Assembly: GCF_900496995.4 (NCBI RefSeq)
Contig: NC_044029.1
Location: 3,658,001 to 3,722,000, forward strand
Length of the DNA stretch: 64,000 bases
DNA from: Aquila chrysaetos chrysaetos
Taxonomy: Eukaryota; Chordata; Aves; Accipitriformes; Accipitridae
Reading direction: 5' to 3'
Part shown: piece after piece, positions 47,922-60,900 of the stretch
Layout: every line of letters starts with the position of its first letter
Numbering within the stretch: the first letter of the stretch is position 1
The notes under the pieces: generated by a model
The model's input: the letters and a program-made list of their open reading frames with translations, nothing else
The model's database searches: none
What the model was told of the DNA's origin: nothing
Translations under genes and position numbers: made by a program

Positions 47922-50900
47922 CTGTAAGAGGCCAAAAGGTAAAAATTACTCTTTATCTCGAAGCATTCAGCCCAGAAGCACATGCATTTAGCATTAGCAA
48001 CCGACTCCAGATGTTTCCAAGACTTGTCATTTCTGTACAGTAAGATACATACCAAGTGCCTGCCTCAGCCATTAGGAATGTAAAATAGAGGATGAAACCT
48101 GAATACCTTGTAAATGTATGGGGATGTATAAATCTATTATTGGCTATATTTTAGACAAAAGTTCACATAATACATTTATCATCATCCTGGGAAAGCGAAT
48201 GCTGTAGAGAAATCTTTACCATCCATTCTGCTTCCAGAATGTTTTTCAGTCTACAAAATACTAATTAAAATACATCCTTTTTGTCTGCCCTTCATAAAAG
48301 CTAAGCAGGAAAGAGCTTTGCAAAAGTGAAAGTCGAGATGTAGTTTTAGGGCAGAAAAAGTACAATTGTGAATACAAACCATGGGGAAAATTACTCTTGA
48401 GTAATTACAGTTTCTCTCTGTATTCACTAAGAACCCATAAACTAGCTACGCCGGATCATTCAGTATGTGAAGCAGAATACATTGTCATTTAGTATTAACC
48501 TCCTCCTTCTGAAATACTGTGCAAAAAATACTTACTCAATACATAAACTGAATATTCCTAGTTCATGACAGCATCTTGCCTGTAACTGGCCTGCAGGGAT
48601 GTGTATTGGCTAGTTCTTAACATCTGACCTGAGAAAAAGCAAGGCAAGTAGGTGGAATAAACTTGCTGCAGCATGAGGCGGGAATTATCCCAGCGGTAGA
48701 TACCGATCTGGCCTCGAGGCGCTGGGTTTCTGTTGGCGTGAGAGAGGCAGAGCTGGATAACAGAGCTCCTGACTTCAAGTGTCTGGTTTATTTTTACCCC
48801 TTATCAGATCAGTCCTCCAACAGCCATCTGTGGTGTAATCAACCTCTACACGTGCATATAATCTGCTTGTAACAGGATTACTCTTCCACTAGGATGTTAG
48901 TCCATGATATCCGTCTTCCAACGTTCAGCTGAAAATCGTTCCGAGCAGTGCAGGCTCAGCAGCGTCGGGGGGGCTGGCACCACGCTCCTCCTGCGGCCAG
49001 GACTGGCCGATACCTCTATTTTAACCAAACCAAAGCTCAGGAACTGTTGCCGTCGCTTCTGCCAAGACTAATTAAAACACAGAACTTGGATTACAAGCTC
49101 TTGCTTTTCTAGCCTAGGTTTCTGAAGTGAGACATGTAAATTTTAATGTGTTTCTTCTAAAGCTAACAAAAAGAGAGTTGTGTGATCTTTGGTGTCTGTC
49201 GAGGCGGGTGGCATGCTGGCACTACGGCCCAGGATGCCAACGATGCTAATGTCACGATTTCATCCTTCCCCTGGTTTCCAGCCCAACTCAGCTCTCTTCT
49301 TATTCTTCCTGTTGTCTCTGGGGCTGGGACAATGCTCTTTGTTCACACGCTTCCATACAGTGGGGATCTGGGACTTGACTATGCCCTCTCGGTGCTACTG
49401 TCTATACAGGAGTAACAAAGAAAATACGCTGAATTCAGTTAGCGCTGAATTTAGTTGGCACTTAATTCAAGCTAATCTGGTAGTCCTTAAGTTTGGCTGC
49501 ATTTTCTTGAATTAACCAATTCTGTGCAAGTCTCTTGCTGTTCCAGTTATGTGGTAATTTCAAACTAATGATGACACATCAAAGGAAGTTTAATTACACA
49601 GCAGTGTGGCTTCAAAGAGAAGGCTTTCCAGGTAGGTCAATATATCACGGTAAATTGTGCAGAAGGAGACTGCAGATTTCAGCGATGCTCTACATAGGCT
49701 GTAAGGGTGTATAGGCGTAGGTGTCTGGGAGTTGCTTTCACCTTATAAACATTGAAGGAGAGTTTTTTACCAGTTAATAAGCATCTACGTGCTCTGTGAG
49801 GGAGTATGCATGTAGTTGTGTCCAGCGCTGCCAGAACAGGCTCCTCCTCGTTCGCTAAAGGAGGAACCGTGCTTTTCCCAAACCGTTCTGGGCTTAGCGG
49901 GATGGCTCCCGTCCTCGTCCTTGTACTATACAAAGACTGGTGCTAAAGCACTGCAGGCAGCGCCAAGCACAGTGCTATTGTGAAAAGCAGCACACACCTG
50001 AAAGAAAAAAAATAAGGGAACCCGATCTCTCCTCCATGCACGCCAGCATGCAAGGGTGCAGAGGCAGGCAGGCAGCCGCAGAGCTGCCCTGGCCTCTAGC
50101 TGCTGGCAGGCTGTTGGCTCCTTCAACAATGACCAGATGTTCTTTCAATTCCCAGCGCGAACGACCAGGTGAAAGCAAAAGCAACTTGTGAAGCAGTTCC
50201 AGCTCTTTCCTCCATTCCCCGACTAGCTGCGTGGAGGGCGAGCCCTGCCCCGACACCTACGCGGGATGACCAGCAGTTCTCGGTGGGGTTGGCTAGGCTT
50301 CACCTGTGGTTGTCGTTTCCTATTTGCTGTTAAAGTAAACCTTCGTGCTCTACAGACTTGTCATCGTGGCCTTTGCCTGACTCAAACACCGTTTACAAGG
50401 AAGGCCCTTCGGGTTTCTCAGAAGGGAGAGCTAAGGCCACTCTTCACTTCCAGTTCCCGCAGGGGCTGGCCACCGTAGGTCCGTACAAGCTCATTCCAGG
50501 CCATGGTGCAGACCCTTCTCTCTCAAATGAAATGTCTGGCTGCTCTTAACCACGGGTGCAAAAGTAAGATCCAACAGGGATAAATGAGTTTACCTGAGTC
50601 ACAAATAAGGAGCCCCAGGGCTCCATGCTCAGCTGTGCCACTAGAGGTAGAAGGACTTACTGCCCCAGTGAGGACTGTACCTGAGCAGAGCGCTTGAGCT
50701 ACAGCCCAGCCGCGGAGTCGGGCAGTCCAGTCCCCGCGAAGGTTCGGAGGCTAGCACAGGGTTCCCCTCCTCCGTTCGTGCTGGCCCATCACAGCAGTCG
50801 GGGAGTTCATTCCAGGGGTGTCCCTGCATTCTTCAGCTGCGCGGGTGACCATCAGCTTCTTGTGCTTCTTGCCAATCAGCATAATTTCTTCTGTGACCTA

Positions 50901-53900
50901 CTGAATTGGCTGTTCTGCAGCAGCTACAGCCGGAGCTGCTAATTCCATCCCCACCATCCTCTTCCTAAGTCTCGAGCAAATGCTGTGGCCACTGTGGTTT
51001 ACTTAACTTTTGTATTTACCACATCTCTCTCAAACTTTGAGATTTTTACTCTCCCAGTACCCATGAGAGAGGGGACAACGCCGCCTTTCTCCTGTTACAT
51101 ACAGAGAGGTCGTGCTCAGAGGTATGAAGTAACTTGGTTGAGGACACATGGATAATTTGCAGGAGAACTGGAAATGGAGCCTTGAGGTTCAGAGTGCCCT
51201 TATTGTAAACACAACTCTATGCCCTGTCTTTCTGAGTGAGAAGTAGCTCATTAAAACAGAAGGATAAACCTACACCCACCTTACTGGATGAGACCCAAAC
51301 TGGTCTTGGTTTTCCCAGAGTCCATGTTCCACCACTCTCCTGGCTGGTCCCTGACTGGTCTGCACTCTCTTCCTGAAGCTCTGAGAGCTCAGTTACCTAT
51401 TCCTACTGGAGTCCAGCATTTATTTCTCTTTCCTTCATACGATATGTGTGTGCTTGCTGCAGTAGACACTGTCCTGTAGGTTCGGACTGTGCTGCCAAGG
51501 CTTTGAAGAGGGTACAAATAAATAGGCTGCTCTTTAAAAGTGCCTGTTAACTCCAGTATTTTCTTAAACTATTTGAAAAGACCAGGAGATGCTCCCCTGA
51601 TGTCTCTTCCACATGTACACTTTTGGAAATGAAACCTGTGCATTGGAAAGACCTACCTGGAACAGAGTGTTTGGTCCCTGCAGCCTGGCAGGACTCAGAG
51701 GAGCAACAGGACTGAGGCTGCTCCAGAAATGAATGCTAGACAGCAGCGGGCTTGGGGTCAGCAATAATCCATTTGGGGTCTGCAAGACAAAAAAAACACC
51801 CCATGATGCATGCCTTGGGAGTTACAGCTCCATACAGTACTCACGATCCCTGAAGTTTTACACTTCACCTTCTGGCTCTTTTTTCCCGTGAATTCAGACA
51901 TACAGCATGCCGAGTATACTGGCCAGCAGCAACTGCCCATCCAGCCCTGCATCCTGTCAATACTGCATACCTGCACATTTAATATTCCTTCATACGCAAA
52001 TTGATTTCATTTCTATCACAATTTGCTTAAGGAAAAGCACAGTTATTGTTTATTTGAACCACACTCATGCGACTGTATGAAACACCATGCATGCCCCAGT
52101 GTCTGCAAACACAGCCTGGTCTCCTTCAGCATAATTTTCTACCTTTTGAAGGGCAGCAATTGCTTGAACTGACTGCAGCTTTTAAAGCATTAATGCAATT
52201 GCGTGTGGAGCCAAAAGAGCCACTGCTGGTCTTTGAAGTTTACTCCTCTGATGGTGCCTGTTCAAAATGGAAGAAGTTTCAAGAAACTGGCAGTGCACAG
52301 GCTGATGCAGCGAGAGGCAGGTGTAGGGGCTGGGTGCCCAGAGGGACGGCGGAGAGCACAGCTAACTGTTTGAAAAGAACCAGAGTGGCAAGAACCAAGA
52401 ATCCAAGGCTTTTCCCAACTCGGAGGTGGCTCCTTCCAGGGCCATGGTGCACACGGATTGCTGGGAATGCTCTTAGCACTTCTAAAGCACAATTGGAGTG
52501 GAGGTAGAGTTAAAGCACATGCAAATCTCCATTCAAAGGAAGAATCACATTAATTACTCTGTATCCAGAATAACTTTTATCTTTCCAAAAAAAGAACATG
52601 AAAGTGATGTGACAGTTTTGAACAAAGTATTTGGCATAATGAGTTAATCTCACCAGTAATCTTGATGCCAATTATCAAAATCAGTGCTATTTAGCAAAGC
52701 ACTTAATGCAATTTGAGTGCACACTTAGCAAGTAAGTACACGTTTTGCTGTGTAGGACAAGTGCCTCAGTGCTCTGCTGAACTGGGCCATCAGTTTGTCC
52801 AGAGTTTAAAATATGTAAAGAGAAGACAGAAGGAGTTATCTCCTCCCCCTAGTAACCAGCACGTCATGCATTCTGGTACCTGCTAGCTTCCCACCAGGCC
52901 AGAAATACAAACTCCCACATATGGCAATTGCAACCAGGAGTCTCACTTAACAACTGCTTACGCCACGGGCTGTCGCATCCCGTTGCCAGGACTCTGCGGC
53001 GAGCAGGCTCAGGAAGGCAGGTACCACAGGTCATGTGGATTTTCGAGTGACGGACGTACTATTTGCAAAGCAGTGCCTGAGGGATCGGCTGCGGCATTTG
53101 AGGCTCTGTGCAAACGCACAGCAATACAGACCTGCTCTGACGTGCTTGCGCTGGAGTTCGCAACAGGGTCAAACAATTAGTTTAACCCCAGCAGAAGAGA
53201 TGGGAGAGACAAGGTGCAGCAAACATTAAAATCCTCCTGGTGAGTCCATCCCAAGGTGTCTGAAAGGCTGTTTAATACAAAGAGCTTGGCTGCTCTTGAA
53301 GGGGACGATTTCTCTAAGGAATCTGAAAAGAAGCGGGGTTCATGGAGAAATGCAAAGGGAAAGGACACTGCCATCTCCCTTGTGCTGAAGAAGGTGGATC
53401 AGAAACACCAAACCCCGTGGAAGAAACCACAGTTATGTCCCAAGGAGTAATAAACATGTGGTATTGCTGGGAACGCAAAAGGTGTTGATGCATTGAAACA
53501 GCAGGTATGAGGGTCATAGGAGTACCAATGAGGTCAGGGTTTGGATATATTTGGGTGACAACAAAGGGGCAAAGAGCGGGTGGAGGCCTGGCAAGGAGAA
53601 AAATTCTGTCTTGATCTCGTCAAGTGACAGCTCTTGTCAAGATACCTGAGAAAAAATACTTGACAAGCAGGCACTTGTGAATGGCTCCTTCACAAACACC
53701 CTCTTCCCAGGACCACGACGCTTTCATGGGGCAGGAAAACAGCAGTACCAGTGAGAGCACCTTTCCTGTGCCACCTTGCAAGCTGACGCTTCACGGGCAG
53801 GCGGCTATGGATGGGGATTTACAAGACTGACAAAGAACACAACAAATTAGGTCAGGATAAATACTCAGAGATCTACTTACAGAAGAGCCTACTAACCTTA

Positions 53901-56900
53901 AAACCAAAGATGTGAGCAGCAAGACGCGACAACATTTGACTAAGGACACAGTATTGTGCCAACTGTACTAAGAGCTCCAATGAGCTACGCCTTGGTTCTT
54001 TATTTTTTTCTCTAAGGAGCTGCAGATATCCAGAACTGAAAATGCAGTTCTTGAGAGGATCTTTTGAAAATAGTGAAGAAAACTTGGAGGTGTTTATTCC
54101 TACCTAGATACAGCCAGAGCAAGTCTTCAGAGAGAGAGGAGGTTTGAAACTGAGCTGTCCTCCATTCCTCTCTGGCAGCATGTTAACATGCCCAACAACA
54201 GCGCTAAGCAAAAGCTCGTGTCCTCTGATGATCAGAGCACTAATGTCTGCAAGTTCTGCCAGAGCCAAGAGCCAGCCCAAGCAAGCCTCCAAACCTGTTA
54301 ATATTTAATGCAAAAAGAGCACAGGGCCTCCCAGGCTTGTTCTCAGTATCGCCATCAGCCAAGCGTCAAAACCACTAGAGGAAACGTGAGTGTAAACACC
54401 ACCACAGCACAGGCTATCCTTAAATTACATGCGGAAATTGATGTGTCACTTCATTTTCTGCCCTCACGCAGCTATACATCTGGTATTAGATGTGGAACCC
54501 AGTGGGAAGTTCCTACTTAAAAAACGGCATTGTAATCTAAGCATAGGAACAGTTTAAATAGAAATAATGCATTGCACACTGAGGATTCTGTTAAGCAACG
54601 ATGCTCATGGCTCCTGACTTCTCTGACAAAGAATGCATCTAAGTACAACCTTTCTTGTCACTTTTAGCTGTCAGATAACGGACAAGTGCTGTCACACATA
54701 CATTACTTCCCAGGTCATTAGGCACGTCCTGGAGCCTGAATGGTGTATGTGGATACAATACAGACCACGCACATGCTGGCTGCAGGCACACTACTTTGTC
54801 TGTAAGGAAACAGCATGTTGTTAAATGTTACAAATGCTAAAATAGAGGCCTGAAGAAAAAGAGTGAGTCAAAATTATATATCCACATTAGCCAAGGGAGA
54901 GCCAACAAAAATAACAGGCATAAGTAATCTGTAAAAAAAGCAAGTACTGAACAAAATCTAAGTATCTCTCTTTGAAGCTAACCGAATGGAAAGCTGACAT
55001 TTCTCTACCAAAGTATGGTACTGTATGCACTGACATCTTCAAACCCATTTTTCTCTTCTGAAATTGGTTGGGCATATCACATGCCCTTTCACAGGGCTCC
55101 ACCCAAGGCTATTTCTCATGACCAGCAGGTACAGTGGAAAGCCATCTGAAATACCCTCTCAGGCAGCAGGACCTTCTCCAAACCTACATCACTGCTGGAG
55201 CAGGAACTAGTGTCTGACATCCTGTCTACCACTGGGATCTGATAAATCAGAGATCGTTTGAGACATGATGCATGCTCTTTCTAGGATAATGGGATGACCT
55301 GCAGATTTCCAGCCTAAAATTAGGGCTTTAGTTATTTTGCATTGTGGTATTACAGTTATCTGAACACAGTTGTTATATAGTTTTTATTTTATATTCACTA
55401 GGTCAAGTATTTAGGATGCAGGGTGCTTCTTACTCATGCTAGAAATAGAAGGCTAAAAGAGAGGAAAAAAGCTATGTTGCTGTATAGCCAAAAGTTTAAA
55501 CAAATGGACCCTACATGGGTGCCATCTGCCTCTTCTGTGATAGAATAACCTGTATAAAAAGATTTGTAATCGCATTAAGTTGGACAATAATCATCACGGC
55601 CTTAGCTAGCCATCCTGCTAAAGGAGGGCCACAATCATCTACCTAATTCCCTTCTACGTCTTTCAGGGGCACTAAGTACACCAGTTTATAAATGAATGAG
55701 GAAATTAAATGTTCAAAGAAATAATTACAAAATGAGAAATGAAATCTCTGTTCATACTGAGTTTTGGGGCAGCAGTAGATTAAAGCAAGCTTGTAATAAC
55801 TCATGTTGTCATTGTGTCTGTTTGGCATCTGATATGATTTATTTGTCAGATTTGCTCCCTACGAGCCAAATACTTACTGTGGTTATACCACAGTTAGAGG
55901 TTGTAAGAGTCTGTCAATGCACCTCAATTTTGGTTTGCCACACTTCTGTTCTTCCTGCCAAACATAACTTCACTTAAAGGCTTTACGATGTCAAAAATGA
56001 CAGATAACAGCCCACAATATCTTCTTTCTTTGCGACACAACTTCACATCTCGGTGGCCTACAGGTGTGTCTGAACTGCAGTGGCTTTGCACAAATTTGCG
56101 CCAGCTGAAAAGCTCAGTAAGAGCAAGTGCTGTGCTGGCCGAGAGCACTTGCCGACGCTCTCACCTCTGCCGCGCAGGGACACGATGCTGCCCGCGGCCA
56201 GCTCAAAGACCTCTAACACCTGGCTGCGCTGCAGGCATCATCCATGCAAAACCTCTTCCGACAGGGAAGAGGGAAGGGGATTCTGGATACAACGGGACCC
56301 CTAGACAGCCCAAAGTAAACGAGAGCTTGTAATGCACACCTTTGTATTTATTTATTTACCGTTCAGTTGGTTTCATTCAATGCCAGTATTTGCATCAACT
56401 TTTCTTTTGGGGCGGGGGGGGATGTTAGGGGCTGTTCCCCATTGGGATAATTTTGCTCTTGGATTGTTTTGTCTAATTTTGCAGTGGTAGCGTAAGACAA
56501 AACTCACTGATGAACACACCTGGTCATTATCTACGTGATTTTCCTCTTCTCCTCTGAACTGCTAGATTTTTTTCATAGACTTGCTTGAAAATGAGAACTC
56601 ACCATTGACATTACCACAAATATGTGATTAAAAAGAACAGAATAACCTAGTGGTTATTCAGTAGGTCTGTACTGAAAGGAAGCTCTGGCAAATACTCTGT
56701 GGATCTGTAAAACTTTGGAAATCGAAACTGGCTTAAGAGTCTTGTCTTAGAAACCACTTAATTTGCTCCATATTCAAAAACTAATTAAAAGGTCGCACTG
56801 TTTGAATGGATACAACATCTAGCAGAGAAATCTAACATCCCACAATGCACATGCTCAGGTCGTGACCTACAAAAACCCTGTGTTTTTCTTGTTGGCTCTT

Positions 56901-57996
56901 TCCTGCTTGTTTTGTAGACCTGGAAGTTGGTTTGAACTGATAAGCCATTCATTCATGTTAACTAACGGCTGCCCATCTCGTTATCCTTCCAGGCAGTCTG
57001 TGAACTGTGATGGCTTTTCCCACACTCATGTAAGGAACCCCAGGAGGAACCTGCTTTCCACCCTTTGTTCAGACCTCTGCTACGTTTCCCTCTTCCCCAT
57101 ATGTTTTTTCCCATCGGATAATAGCATATAGAGCTAACACTCTTGCCACACGGAGGGAATACCTGGCTAAAGCAAGAGTACAGGAGACAGGCAGGTCTCA
57201 CCTGTGCAGTGAAGAAAGCTGGAGTCAGGGATCCCGAAGGAAGCGCGGGGCTGTTGAGGGCGATGGAACCGATGTCGGTGCTGGAGAGAACCATGGGTGG
57301 GGCGGAGATTTCCAAGCCTTTGGGTTTTTTAGCCTTTGGGGGAAGAGATGGAGATTTTGCCTTGGAGCCTGAGGAGAGGTTCAGAGGCTCAAGGGAATCT
57401 GAGTCGTGGCAGCTGGACTCAAGGAAGAGGCTCCTGTGTTCTGCAGGGAGGGGTGAGGTGGGAGACAGAGACGGCGACCTGGAGGAAGATGATGATGGAG
57501 ATGAAATGCTGGCGCTGTTGGGTAGCATTAAGGAAGATATTTTAGCTGATACTGAAGAGCTGAGAAAAGCAGAGGCAGCTGCTGTTTCAGAAGTGGAAGG
57601 CAGCGACACGATGGGCCTCATAACTTGTTTGTCTGTTTTGTTTGTCACAAATCTTATAACAGTCCGCACTTCTTCGACTGGTGTGTTTCCTTCTGACTTC
57701 TCCTCCAGTTTTTCTGTTTTGATTGGCTTGTAAGGGTCTGGCTGGTTCTGCAGAGAGTTGATAGTGAAAGAGGAGTACAGGCCAGAGTGGATATATTCAT
57801 TACGGCTTGTGCTTTTCAGTGCTGACAAGCTGTGCTTGTGCTGATCCCTGCTCTCGGAAGGCATCTTACAGTCGCTGTCCTGCAGCAAAAGGCTCTCTCT
57901 GCTGATTTCCACAGCATGTGGATCCATTTTTAAAATCTCAGGAAAGGAGACAAACTTGTACACAAATTTTTGTCCGATCACTTTCTTGATGATGTT
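47823..57996 (-). CDS. ELK3: ELK3 (Net/SAP-2/ERP), last three coding exons; 5' part outside window
   Basis: The three exons join in phase 0 to give 338 residues and a stop. With a 69-residue N-terminal part (most of the ETS domain) the length is 407 aa, equal to human ELK3 as I recall. ELK3 is a nuclear ternary complex factor: it binds ETS sites and contacts SRF on serum response elements. It represses in resting cells and activates after MAP-kinase phosphorylation (family knowledge). Visible in order are the end of the ETS domain ([16 protein letters not shown]), the SRF-binding B-box ([19 protein letters not shown]), a serine-rich stretch, a PLNLSS CtBP-type motif, a basic D-box MAPK docking segment, and the C-domain with [18 protein letters not shown] and the ERK-docking FQFP. 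ELK1 and ELK4 were considered, but the B-box and C-domain sequences fit ELK3. The gene is transcribed toward CDK17. No frame disruption was seen. Confidence 0.97.
48735..48790 (+). repeat. Possible short SINE remnant
   Basis: GAGAGAGGCAGAGCTGGATA and GCTCCTGACTTCAAGTG resemble the GGCAGAGCTGGGAATAGAAC ... TCCTGACTCC segment seen in many reverse-oriented amniote SINE/MIR copies. Only about 50 bases align, so the call is weak. Confidence 0.28.
51095..51225 (+). repeat. MIR/CORE-SINE-like ancient remnant (reverse orientation)
   Basis: ACAGAGAGG, GAAGTAACTTGG, a GGACACATGG-like stretch, then a GGAACC-like stretch and CAGAGTGCCCTTA follow in the order of a reverse-complemented MIR-type SINE (AGTAACTTGCCCAAGGTCACAC, then CAGTGCCCTAACCAC). 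It is degraded. It lies in the ELK3 intron between the last two coding exons. A RepeatMasker run would decide. Confidence 0.4.
51657..51779 (-). CDS. ELK3: ELK3 coding exon, residues 335-375: transactivation C-domain
   Basis: It is a 41-codon phase-0 exon with acceptor gtcttgcag and donor CAG|gtaggt. It encodes [20 protein letters not shown] and [16 protein letters not shown]. It carries the Ser/Thr-Pro MAPK target sites of the TCF C-domain (family knowledge). The last residues, LFQ, join the next exon's FP to make the FxFP (DEF) ERK-docking motif, so that motif spans an exon junction. Confidence 0.97.
51780..57201 (-). other. ELK3: ELK3 intron, 5.4 kb
   Basis: No recognised gene. A 146-codon plus-strand frame (52067-52507) has no homologue that I recognise and could be chance. 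The sequence is moderately GC. Confidence 0.92.
57202..57996 (-). CDS. ELK3: ELK3 coding exon, residues ~70-334: end of ETS domain, B-box, NID/CID region, D-box
   Basis: It is a large 265-codon phase-0 exon. On the minus strand the acceptor is tatttgcag before AACATCATC, and the donor is GCACAG|gtgaga. It opens with [20 protein letters not shown], the last helix/strand of the ETS domain. The B-box ([14 protein letters not shown]) at ~131-150 contacts [11 protein letters not shown] is a sumoylation-type site (IKxE). A serine-rich block (~228-245) follows, then [10 protein letters not shown] (CtBP-type) and [20 protein letters not shown], the D-box that docks ERK/p38. The antisense 196-codon frame here is a shadow. 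Confidence 0.97.
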
Positions 57997-60900
57997 CTGC
58001 AAATACAAAAGCAGATGCTAGAAAGATCAGCGTTTCAGAGGCACTGAGTACAGCAAACATAAAGGGGTTCACAAGGGTAGGGGGGCACTGCTCCCTCCTC
58101 AAGCTGAGCAGGTGATTTCAGTGGGGTTCCTACCGCTGCTCATCCCTGCTTCATTCCAGGAACTCTGCTCAGCCAGGGAGACCACCCCCTGCTGCTCATG
58201 GTGCCTAGCAAAATCACCATTACTAGGTGATAAAGACCTACTGGTGGACTGTTTTCCTCCCGCTTCCTCTGAGGTAGCTTGGGAATATGTTCTTTCCAGT
58301 AAAAACAATTCCGCCGCCTTGCAGACTTGAGCCGTGCCACCATTTGCATTTCACAACAAAGGCAAACTCCTTCATTTATGCCTCCCAAAACTGACACCAA
58401 CCACCCTGAGTATGAAATACTCTTGGAATGTCTGCAAGGGACAAAACCACCTCACCCCCCCACTCCAGTCATTTACCCTCTCTTCCCGACCACGTCCAGA
58501 AGGATTGACCATGGTGACTGTCCTTCTTTCAAGTCATGAACTACGTCTGTGACAAATGCAATCACTTGGATGGGTTGGAAAAGTACTTGTGACCTGCTGT
58601 GGCCCCTGTGCTATCTCGGGGTTTGTGTTAGCCTCAGGATGCTCGCTGGTGCAGGCAGAAGGTTTTCATCAGTCTAAACTGGCTACTGAAATTAATTATT
58701 TAAAAAATCCCAAACCTCTTAAAGGTTTGTAGAACTATTTATTTTTTTCTTCCTATTTGCCATAACAAAAGTGTCCCCTTTATGGAAAGAACTGATTCCC
58801 TTTGAAATGGGAATGTTTCATGAGGGTCCTGGTTCCAGTCCTAGCTCTCTTCCTCCAAACCCGGGTATGCTGCCTGCTCTAACACAATGCGCGGTATCCC
58901 CAGGGGCACAGCGTGAGCTCCTCTGCAGAGGCACTTTATGGCACCAGGTGCTGGCCTGGCCTAGGAAAAGGACTGGAACACTGACCACCCTAAGCCAAGT
59001 GCTGTGGAAGACAAGAAGCAGTATTTCCTGAGATTTCCATAGTGATTTCTCTCTTCTTGAAGCCCCCAGTGGAGAGTTTAAGTCACCTCTGAAAACCCCT
59101 TTCCAAGAAGCTTCCCTTTAGTGCAGCACAAGTCTGCTGCACCTCCAGCTGATCCTCTGCAAACAGACATTTGCTTTGCTGTGGATATGGGAATTTAAAT
59201 ATTTACAAAAAATCTAATTTGTTTTTGATTCTACCACAGATTCCGAGACCAGTAGAGGAAACATTTGTTAAATTGATTGAAAATGAAAAAAAAAGAAAGA
59301 AAAAGGAATACAAGCATCATCCCTATTTATATACGGACAGTACCTAGTGCTGGGTGCTTGCAGTGCCTGCACTACACCTTTTTTTGTCACAAAAGCAAGG
59401 CTCATTTTGGGAAAGAAGAGTCTGCCCTTGGGTATCAGAACCTCTTCTGTCTTTCAGCTGAGCTACTGCACTCTGTAATTCATCTACCTGAATGTCCTGG
59501 CATTTCATTCAGGCACCTTCTTGAATACAAAATTAATCTTACAAAGAGCCCTGGGATGTAGCTTTGCTTCACAGGTCAGGAGCTGTGGCACAAATGGAGA
59601 AAGTTGTTTCCCAAGTTGGTAACAGGGATCTGTAGCAAGAAGAATTAAATTCAGCAAGCTCAGACCAAAGGCACAAAGCTGCTCTCTTCTATGCCGAACT
59701 GTATGCACGTCTACCCACCTGGTGGATCCTGCAATGCCTATTTTTGCCCTCCAGAAGTTCAGGACATCTAGTTAGCCCAGAGGATCTCAGTCTGCATGAG
59801 CTTTAATTCCCATGGCTTTGGGCTTGGTCTAAATTTTTTTTTTTTTTGTGCTAATTAGGTGAAACGTTGGATGGACGTACTTTTTCTGCACTCTCAATAT
59901 TACATTCTTCTTTAAAAAGGCAAAACCTCCAAACTACTCATTAAAAGGAACACCCCAACTGGATTTTGTTTTCTTTTTTTTAAAATCTATTTTTTAATTT
60001 AAAATAATACCTCCCCTCAGCTCCTGGCAGCTTTGAGTTACTGTTACATCAATCACTAGCAACTGAGATCCTACTTGGAAAATGTGACTCCCAGCAGAAA
60101 AAGATTACATATATATATGAGTGGCACTTTTACACTGGTGCAGGCTTGAAACAGGGGAACATTGCTATAAAAAGCAACCAAACAGGCTGGTGAGTTTATA
60201 CTTCCTCTGTTGTTATTAAATATAGTTATATTTTAAGAAGGTCTCTCAGTGCGGCTCCTCTGACTCCGTAAGCCTGCAGCAAAGGCCCACTTAACGATGG
60301 CTGGAGATGAAAAGGATTTAAGTGCAGATCCCTCAAGCACTTCGCAGGCTTCTCTTAAATGCGGAGCCTGAGGAAATCTCCATCAGCATGTAAGAGAAAA
60401 TAAGGACGCAAATTAATTAAGTGCCTCTGAAATGCCACTGACTTTTCTAAATTTTTTTGACAAATATTTGAAGTACAGGTAAAAAGCAGCTTACTTTTAC
60501 CGTCACCTCGGTGACCTGTCAGAGTCATTCTGAGCTGTGGACGATGGTTCAAACCACAGAAGACAGTGACAGGCATCATGACAAGTGGGGGTTTTCCACC
60601 CTCAGTTTGAAAGGGCAAAGGCGGCTTCCTTATATTAAGGACTGCATTTGCAGGGAGATTATTCCACTTGCTCGGTAGCAGGACAGTAACTGTACGTGCA
60701 CATTTAGCCCTTTTATTTTGTTGTTTGAATTTTCTAGGTAAATTCCCTCATGAGCAGGCTTGCCATCAGTGCTAGCAGCTGCCAGCCGGGCTGCAGGGAG
60801 CTCCGGGGCTGTGCTGCTGGGGAAGGCGGCTGCTGGGCCAGTGCAGCTGCTGGGGAGGAGAACTGGGAAACCCCGCCAGGAGCAGGGGCTTCACTCAAAC

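Larger units (their letters stand above)
47922..51656 (-). other. ELK3: ELK3 intron, 3.7 kb
   Basis: It holds the SINE-like remnants at 48735-48790 and 51095-51225. Frames around 50.0-50.9 kb are open but unsupported. No RNA gene was seen. Confidence 0.92.

Noticed and set aside
57143..57733. 196-codon plus-strand frame
   Set aside because: It is antisense to the large ELK3 exon and is a shadow of that conserved coding sequence.
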